In this document: positions 4,791 through 10,213 of the stretch, piece by piece | Layout of the letters: each line of letters opens with the position of its first letter | Position numbering within the stretch: position 1 is the first letter of the stretch | Source: Solobacterium sp. | GTDB lineage: Bacteria; Bacillota_I; Bacilli_A; Erysipelotrichales; Erysipelotrichaceae | DNA: 10,213 nucleotides | Direction of reading: 5' to 3' | Assembly: GCA_017475415.1 (NCBI GenBank) | Contig: JAFVFM010000307.1 | Location: 1-10,213, forward strand | Translations under genes and position numbers: made by a program | The notes under the pieces: model-generated | Seen by the model: only the letters and a program-made list of their open reading frames with translations | What the model was told of the DNA's origin: nothing | Database searches by the model: none

Positions 4791-7367
4791 CTAATTAGTA
4801 TCTTCCTTTCCTGTTTCTTCTTCATTATTTGTAATCTCTGAATTATCGATAGTATTTTCTTCTTGTTCAATAATTGAACCTTCAGTTATTGATTCATTAT
4901 TGCTTTCCTCTTGTTCTTCAGGATCTAATACGGCAACAGTAGATACTTTTTGATCATCTTTAACATTGATGACACGTACACCTTGTGTTGCTCTACCATG
5001 AACAGGAACTTGATTTAGACTGATACGAATAATGATGCCTGAGTCTGTCATAATCATGCAGTCTTCATCACCATCAACAGCCTTCATACAAACTAAATTA
5101 CCTGTTTTTTCTGTAATATTTACAGCTTTAACACCTTTAGAACCTCTACCTGTAATACGATATTCATCAATAGGGGATTTCTTACCATATCCTTTTTCTG
5201 TAATAGTAAGGATATATTTACCTTCAGCACTTGTTGCCATACCAATGACAACACCACCATCTACATTAAAGCCTTTTACACCACGTGCGCTTCTACCAGA
5301 AGGGCGGACTAAGCTTTCCTTAAAACGAACAGTTTTACCATTTGATCCTGCAAGAAGAATTTCTGATTCACCATCTGTTCCTTTTACAAAGGCTAATTCA
5401 TCATCCTCATTTAACTTAATCGCAATCTTACCATTACGATTAATATTATAGAATTCATCAATACTTGTTCGTTTTACTAGTCCTGATTTAGTCGCAAAAC
5501 ATAAGAATTTAGCGTTATCATCATTAGAATAAGGAACTAAAGCTCTTATTTTTTCATCACGACTCATCTGCATAAGATTTACAACAGGGATACCCTTAGC
5601 CGTTCTTGCATATTCTGGAACATTATATCCTTTCATACGGAAGACTCTACCAGTATTCGTAAAGGCTAATAAATGATCATGCGTAGACATAGAAATGAAT
5701 AAATCGGTAGCGTCATCTTCATTTAATGTCATACCCTTAATTCCTTTACCACCACGGTTTTGTACACGATAGTTATCTGTTGTCATTCTCTTAATATAAC
5801 CATTAGTAGAAAGAGAAATGACTACATTTTGTACAGGAATTAAATCTTCATCTTCTACATCTGCTGTTGCATCTATGATTTCACTTCTTCTAGCATCACC
5901 ATATTTCGCTTTTATTTCTGTTAATTCTTCACGAATGATTTGATTTACACGATAAGGATTAGCTAAGATATCTTCTAAATCAGCGATTGTAATGAGTAAT
6001 TCTTGATATTCATTTTCGATTTTTTCTCTTTCCAAGCCAGTTAATCTTCTAAATTGCATATCTAAGATAGCTTTCGCTTGTATCTCATCCAATCCAAATT
6101 TTTCCATCAAATTGATTTGTGCAGTTTGAGTATCCTTAGAATCACGAATAGTATGAATAACTTCATCTAAATTATCTACAGCGATACGTAAGCCTTCTAA
6201 TATATGTGCTCTATCTTTCGCTTTCATTAAATCATATTGTGTTCTTCTTACAATAACTTGTCTTTGGAAGGTTAAATAACCATTCATTAAATCCTTCATA
6301 CTTGCTTGACGAGGAACACCATCAAATAAAACGACATTGTTTACTGAAAAGTTAGATTGAAGAGGAGTAAGCTTATACAATTGATTTAAGATGACTTCTG
6401 GTTGAACATCTTTACGTAATTCAATCACAACACGGATACCATCCATATTGGAAACATCTTGTAAATCTGTTATACCTTCAATGATTTTATCTCTAGATAA
6501 AGTCGCAATTCTTTCTACCATTGCAGCTTTATTCACCATATATGGTATTTCATAAATAATAATTCTAGATTTACCATTAGGTAATTCTTCAATTGTCGTC
6601 TTACCACGCATAATAATCGTGCCCCGACCAGTTTCAAAAGATTGACGAATACCGCTTCTACCAATGATATAACCACCAGTAGGGAAGTCAGGTCCTTTAA
6701 TATATTGCATTAATTCTGTCGTTGTAATTTCAGGATTATCCATTACAGCGATAATGCCATCAATAGTTTCATCTAGATTATGTGGTGCTACATTCGTAGC
6801 CATACCAACTGCTATACCATAGGAACCATTAACGATTAAATTAGGAAAACGAGAAGGTAATACAGTTGGTTCTTTTTCTGTAGCATCGAAGTTATCTTCC
6901 ATATCCACTGTATCTTTATCTAAGTCTCTTAGCATTTCTACAGCGATTTTAGATAATCTAGCTTCTGTATAACGCATTGCTGCAGGATCATCACCATCTT
7001 CTGAACCGAAGTTACCATGCCCGTCAACGAGAATTTCTCTCATATTCCATGTTTGAGCCATATAGACTAAAGCACCATAAATAGAACTATCACCATGAGG
7101 GTGATATTTACCCATAGTATCACCAACGATACGAGCACATTTTCTATGTGGCTTATCTGGCCAGTTACTTAATTCGCTCATTGCGAAAAGAATTCTTCTT
7201 TGAACTGGCTTTAAACCATCTCGAACATCTGGAAGGGCACGTGCCACAATAACAGACATTGAATAATCTAAGAAGTCTCTTCTAATTTCTTTGGATAAGT
7301 CGGTTTCGGTTATATGCCCCGGATCGAAATTATCTTCATCAAATTCCATGAAATCATCTAATCCCAT
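4791..7367 (-). CDS. gyrA: DNA gyrase subunit A
   Basis: An 858-residue subunit of the A2B2 gyrase, which introduces negative supercoils with ATP. ATG 7367 follows a near-perfect ribosome site (AAGGAGGTGA, 7383-7374) that overlaps the gyrB stop codon; the genes are 14 bases apart. The breakage-reunion domain has [11 protein letters not shown], the helix with [11 protein letters not shown] (88-97) and the catalytic Tyr133 in [12 protein letters not shown]. The C-terminal pinwheel begins near residue 520 and carries a GyrA box QNRGGKG at 536-542, which separates it from ParC. An acidic tail rich in Glu, Asn and Thr closes the protein. At the quinolone-resistance positions Ser94 (E. coli Ser83) is kept but Gly98 stands where Asp87/Glu is usual. 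The protein otherwise looks intact and of normal length. Confidence 0.98.
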   Translation of the reverse strand: MGLDDFMEFDEDNFDPGHITETDLSKEIRRDFLDYSMSVIVARALPDVRDGLKPVQRRILFAMSELSNWPDKPHRKCARIVGDTMGKYHPHGDSSIYGALVYMAQTWNMREILVDGHGNFGSEDGDDPAAMRYTEARLSKIAVEMLRDLDKDTVDMEDNFDATEKEPTVLPSRFPNLIVNGSYGIAVGMATNVAPHNLDETIDGIIAVMDNPEITTTELMQYIKGPDFPTGGYIIGRSGIRQSFETGRGTIIMRGKTTIEELPNGKSRIIIYEIPYMVNKAAMVERIATLSRDKIIEGITDLQDVSNMDGIRVVIELRKDVQPEVILNQLYKLTPLQSNFSVNNVVLFDGVPRQASMKDLMNGYLTFQRQVIVRRTQYDLMKAKDRAHILEGLRIAVDNLDEVIHTIRDSKDTQTAQINLMEKFGLDEIQAKAILDMQFRRLTGLEREKIENEYQELLITIADLEDILANPYRVNQIIREELTEIKAKYGDARRSEIIDATADVEDEDLIPVQNVVISLSTNGYIKRMTTDNYRVQNRGGKGIKGMTLNEDDATDLFISMSTHDHLLAFTNTGRVFRMKGYNVPEYARTAKGIPVVNLMQMSRDEKIRALVPYSNDDNAKFLCFATKSGLVKRTSIDEFYNINRNGKIAIKLNEDDELAFVKGTDGESEILLAGSNGKTVRFKESLVRPSGRSARGVKGFNVDGGVVIGMATSAEGKYILTITEKGYGKKSPIDEYRITGRGSKGVKAVNITEKTGNLVCMKAVDGDEDCMIMTDSGIIIRISLNQVPVHGRATQGVRVINVKDDQKVSTVAVLDPEEQEESNNESITEGSIIEQEENTIDNSEITNNEEETGKEDTN

Positions 7368-7381
7368 ATACTTTCACCTCC

Positions 7382-9358
7382 TTAAATATCCAAATTCTCA
7401 ACAAAGTGAGCATTTTCTACAATAAAATTCTTACGTGGTTCTACTTCTTCACCCATTAACATACTAAAGTTTTGATCCGCTGCTTCAGCATCACCTATAT
7501 TTACACGGATGAGTGTTCTATTTTCTGGATTCATAGTTGTTTCCCACAACTGTTCCGCATCCATTTCACCCAAACCTTTATATCTCTGGATTGCTATTCT
7601 GTCTCCCATTTCTGCTTTGATTTCCTCTAATTGTTTATCCGTATAGGCATAACGAACAGCCTGTCCTTTTTGAACTTTATAAAGAGGAGGTTGAGCAATA
7701 TAAATATATCCACCTTCTAAAACAGGACGTAAATAACGATAGAAGAATGTTAATAATAGGGTACGAATGTGCGCTCCATCGACATCAGCATCAGTCATAA
7801 TAACAATTTTATGATATCTTAATTTACTTACATCAATTTCATCTAGGATTCCACAACCAAAAGCAGTAATCATAGATCTTATTTCTGCATTTTCAAAGAT
7901 ACGATGTTGTCTAGCTTTTTCAACATTTAAAATCTTACCTCTTAAAGGTAGAATTGCTTGAAAATGAGAATCTCTACCTTTTTGAGCAGAACCACCAGCT
8001 GAATTACCTTCGACTATATAAATTTCACTAATGGAAGCGTCTTTACTTAAACAATCCTTTAATTTACCAGGAAGAGCACTGATTTCTAAAGCTGATTTAC
8101 GTCTAGTTGCTTCACGTGCCTTCTTCGCTGCCATTCTCGCTTGAGAAGCTAGAGAAGCCTTTTCAATAATAATCTTAGCTTGATCAGGATTTTCCATTAA
8201 GAAGCGTTCTAATTGTGCTCCAAAAATAGAGGATACTGTCTTTCTTACTTCTGTATTACCTAATTTTGTTTTCGTTTGTCCCTCATATTGAGGATCTGGA
8301 TGTTTAACAGAAATAATTGCTGTAATACCTTCTTTACAGTCATCACTTGTTAAATTATCATCCTTTTCTTTTAAGAAATTATTATCTCTTGCATATTTAT
8401 TAATTACTCTATTTAAAGCTAAACGGAAACCTTCTTCATGTGTACCACCTTCAACAGTATTAATGTTATTACAGAAAGTATATACATTAGGATTATAACC
8501 ATCATTATATTGACAAGCCACTTCTACTTGAATTCCATTTTCATGACCTTCAGAATAGATAACATCTTCATGAATACTCGTACGATTTTTATTTAAATAT
8601 TGTACATATTCCTTTAATCCACCTGCGAATTGAAAAACATAATGTTTTTTCTTTTCCTCTTCCTCACGTTCATCAAAGAATTCTAAGCGTATTCCTTTAT
8701 TTAAGAAGGCTAATTGTCTTAAACGATCTCTTAATGTGTCATGTTCGTAAATCGTTGTTTCGGTAAAAATAGTAGGATCTGCTTTAAATCTTACTTTAGA
8801 ACCATGTTTAGCAGAATCACAACTACCAATCATTTTTAATGGTTCCACTACATTACCACCATTTACGAATTTAACATAATATTCTTTACCATCATGATAA
8901 ACAGAAACATCTAGCCATTCAGATAAGGCGTTTACAACACTAGCACCTACACCATGTAAACCACCAGATACCTTATAAGCTCCTCCACCAAACTTACCAC
9001 CTGCATGTAAGACAGTAAAAATCGTTTCAATAGTAGATTTACCTGTTTTTTCATTTATACCTGTAGGCATACCACGACCATCATCTTCAACAGTAATGAC
9101 ATTATCTTTATCTACAATTACTTTTATTGTTGTAGCATAACCAGCCATAGCTTCATCTATACCATTGTCTACAATTTCCCATACTAAATGATGTAAACCT
9201 TTAACTGATGTTGAAGCTATATACATACCTGGTCTTTTTCTTACAGCTTCAAGTCCATCCAATACTTGAATATCAGAGTCACTATATTCATGAGTTACAG
9301 TAATATCCAATTCTTCATTTAATTTCATTTCTTCATTTTTATTCTTTTCTTCACTCAT
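7382..9358 (-). CDS. gyrB: DNA gyrase subunit B
   Basis: The 658-residue ATPase subunit of gyrase. ATG 9358 has GGAGG at 9369-9365 (6-base gap) and overlaps the recF stop by four bases (ATGA), suggesting translational coupling. The first 25 or so residues are a polar, Glu/Lys/Asn-rich extension; this accounts for the slight excess over the usual 640. The GHKL ATPase domain shows [10 protein letters not shown] (61-70, catalytic Glu61 and Asn65), EDDGRGMP (91-98), and [15 protein letters not shown] (132-146). The transducer follows. The TOPRIM domain shows EGNSAGGSA from Glu450 and TDADVDGAH with Asp523, Asp525 and Asp527, the metal ligands. [20 protein letters not shown] (591-610) marks the C-terminal region. 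Asn452 replaces the usual Asp (E. coli Asp426) in the quinolone-related EGDSAGG motif. [14 protein letters not shown] is conserved. It is otherwise a complete gyrase B. Confidence 0.98.
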   Translation of the reverse strand: MSEEKNKNEEMKLNEELDITVTHEYSDSDIQVLDGLEAVRKRPGMYIASTSVKGLHHLVWEIVDNGIDEAMAGYATTIKVIVDKDNVITVEDDGRGMPTGINEKTGKSTIETIFTVLHAGGKFGGGAYKVSGGLHGVGASVVNALSEWLDVSVYHDGKEYYVKFVNGGNVVEPLKMIGSCDSAKHGSKVRFKADPTIFTETTIYEHDTLRDRLRQLAFLNKGIRLEFFDEREEEEKKKHYVFQFAGGLKEYVQYLNKNRTSIHEDVIYSEGHENGIQVEVACQYNDGYNPNVYTFCNNINTVEGGTHEEGFRLALNRVINKYARDNNFLKEKDDNLTSDDCKEGITAIISVKHPDPQYEGQTKTKLGNTEVRKTVSSIFGAQLERFLMENPDQAKIIIEKASLASQARMAAKKAREATRRKSALEISALPGKLKDCLSKDASISEIYIVEGNSAGGSAQKGRDSHFQAILPLRGKILNVEKARQHRIFENAEIRSMITAFGCGILDEIDVSKLRYHKIVIMTDADVDGAHIRTLLLTFFYRYLRPVLEGGYIYIAQPPLYKVQKGQAVRYAYTDKQLEEIKAEMGDRIAIQRYKGLGEMDAEQLWETTMNPENRTLIRVNIGDAEAADQNFSMLMGEEVEPRKNFIVENAHFVENLDI

Positions 9359-10213
9359 TTTTTACCTCCTGTAATCTCACCATCATTCACTCTATATATA
9401 GCCATATTTGGTATATTTAACTTTTCTGTTGTCGTGATAATGCATTGATTATTTTTAATTAATTGATTTAATAATGCATTGCGATGATTTTCATCTAATT
9501 CACTCATTACATCATCTAATAGAAAGATTGCTTCTTTACCACTAATATGTTTAATATATTTAGCCAAAGCTAATTTAAAAGAAAGAATAATCATCCTCTT
9601 TTGACCTTGTGATGCACAATTTACAACAAGATCATCGTTCATATAATATATATAATCTTCACGATGAATTCCTTCACTGCTATTACGATAATCAAAATCT
9701 TTTTGACGTGAAGCTTTATGCATATCAATTAAGGATTCTTTCTTATTATGTAAATCATGTATACAACATTTATATTCTAGAATAATCTCCTTTTTTTCTT
9801 TAGCTATAGATTCATATATCTCGCTCATATATTGATTCAATACATGAATCATTTCTGCTCTTTTTTCAATAATATATTCTTAATGTTCAATCATTCTTTC
9901 TGTAAGAATGTCATAATACATTGCATCTATTCTTTCTCTTTTTAATAAGCTATTTCTTTCTTTTAGAATAGATTTCAATAAATTGAGATGTTTTACATAA
10001 GTAGGATTAATCTTAGCTATTTCTTGATCTATCCATCTTCTTCTTTCTTTTGGTTGATCATTGAAGATAAATAAGTCATCCGGTGAAAATAAAATGACAT
10101 TTAATTTACCAATGAAATCCGATACCTTTTGTATCGCTATTCCATTAATCGCTAAAGTTTTACCTTGTGGATGAATAATTACATCTAATATCTTTTCTAC
10201 ATCATCGTCACCA
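9355..10213 (-). pseudogene. recF: DNA replication/repair protein RecF, 3' part, split by an in-frame stop
   Basis: RecF is an SMC/ABC-like ATPase that loads RecA at gaps with RecO and RecR. From the right edge the frame beginning at 10212 reads, among others, GKLNVILFSPDDLFIF and QPKERRRWIDQEI, both typical of the RecF middle region. After 110 codons a TAA (9882-9880) interrupts ERMIEH-stop-EYIIEKRAEM. The same frame then runs 174 more codons with the ABC signature-like SQGQKRMIILSFKLA, Walker B EAIFLLDDVMSELDENHRN and ITTTEK, ending at TGA 9357-9355. About 80 N-terminal residues with the Walker A lie outside the window (inferred from the family's usual 360-370). No frameshift is needed: the stop alone splits the gene. 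The codon was plausibly CAA (Gln). An ATG at 9852 could restart translation, but no good ribosome site precedes it, and such a fragment would lack Walker A. The gene leads the recF-gyrB-gyrA operon. Confidence 0.88.

Noticed and set aside
4768-4791. Terminator directly after gyrA
   Set aside because: TCTTC and GAAGA flank a T7 run, but the T-run is the loop and no U-run follows the 5-bp stem.
5032-5451. 139-codon plus-strand open frame
   Set aside because: It lies wholly antisense to the gyrA C-terminal domain, has no ribosome site or family pattern, and is a shadow of GyrA codon use.
7236-7245. GGCACGTGCC palindrome as a fourth parS site
   Set aside because: It shares only the CACGTG core, lacks the TGTTT/AAACA arms, and codes for conserved GyrA residues.
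8111-8120. TTCACGTGCC as a degenerate parS in gyrB
   Set aside because: Only one half-site resembles the consensus; the sequence is explained by coding.
1-10213. CRISPR arrays, tRNA genes or insertion sequences
   Set aside because: I saw no spaced repeat series, no cloverleaf-like sequence and no transposase or terminal inverted repeats on either strand.

Overview
This is an AT-rich chromosomal segment from a low-GC Bacillota bacterium. The short SRP RNA, the Firmicutes-type parS sites, a serine T-box and protein similarity recalled from memory suggest Erysipelotrichia or a relative; this placement is tentative. The recF-gyrB-gyrA block and the nearby serS, SRP RNA gene and tadA match the genes found beside the replication origin in Bacillus-type chromosomes. 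Three perfect ParB/Spo0J parS sites support an origin-proximal position.

Layout from left to right. At 1-240, on the minus strand, are the 5' end of tadA, a compact SRP RNA gene with its promoter, and parS site 1. At about 300-1800 is a stretch with more G/C and different codon use on the plus strand. It carries a sigma-70/ECF-like gene fused to the start of a membrane-anchored probable anti-sigma protein, then broken by a stop codon and a frameshift: a decayed, probably acquired module. At about 1800-2300 is AT-rich sequence with no intact gene and a possible gene remnant, ending in the serS terminator. At 2299-3890, on the minus strand, is serS with parS site 2 at its stop codon and a serine-specific T-box leader that contains parS site 3. 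At 3897-4226 is a small divergent plus-strand gene for a basic, ribbon-helix-helix-like protein, with its own promoter and terminator. At 4261-4761, on the minus strand, is a small probable helix-turn-helix protein. At 4791-10213, on the minus strand, is the recF-gyrB-gyrA operon: recF overlaps gyrB by 4 bases and gyrB is 14 bases from gyrA.

The core genes serve DNA supercoiling (GyrA/GyrB), recombinational repair (RecF), tRNA charging and modification (SerRS, TadA) and protein targeting (SRP RNA). serS should be induced when uncharged tRNA-Ser accumulates. The most notable observations are: parS sites placed inside or against the expression signals of serS and the SRP RNA gene; an in-frame TAA that splits recF; uncommon residues at quinolone-contact positions of both gyrase subunits; and the decayed sigma/anti-sigma module.
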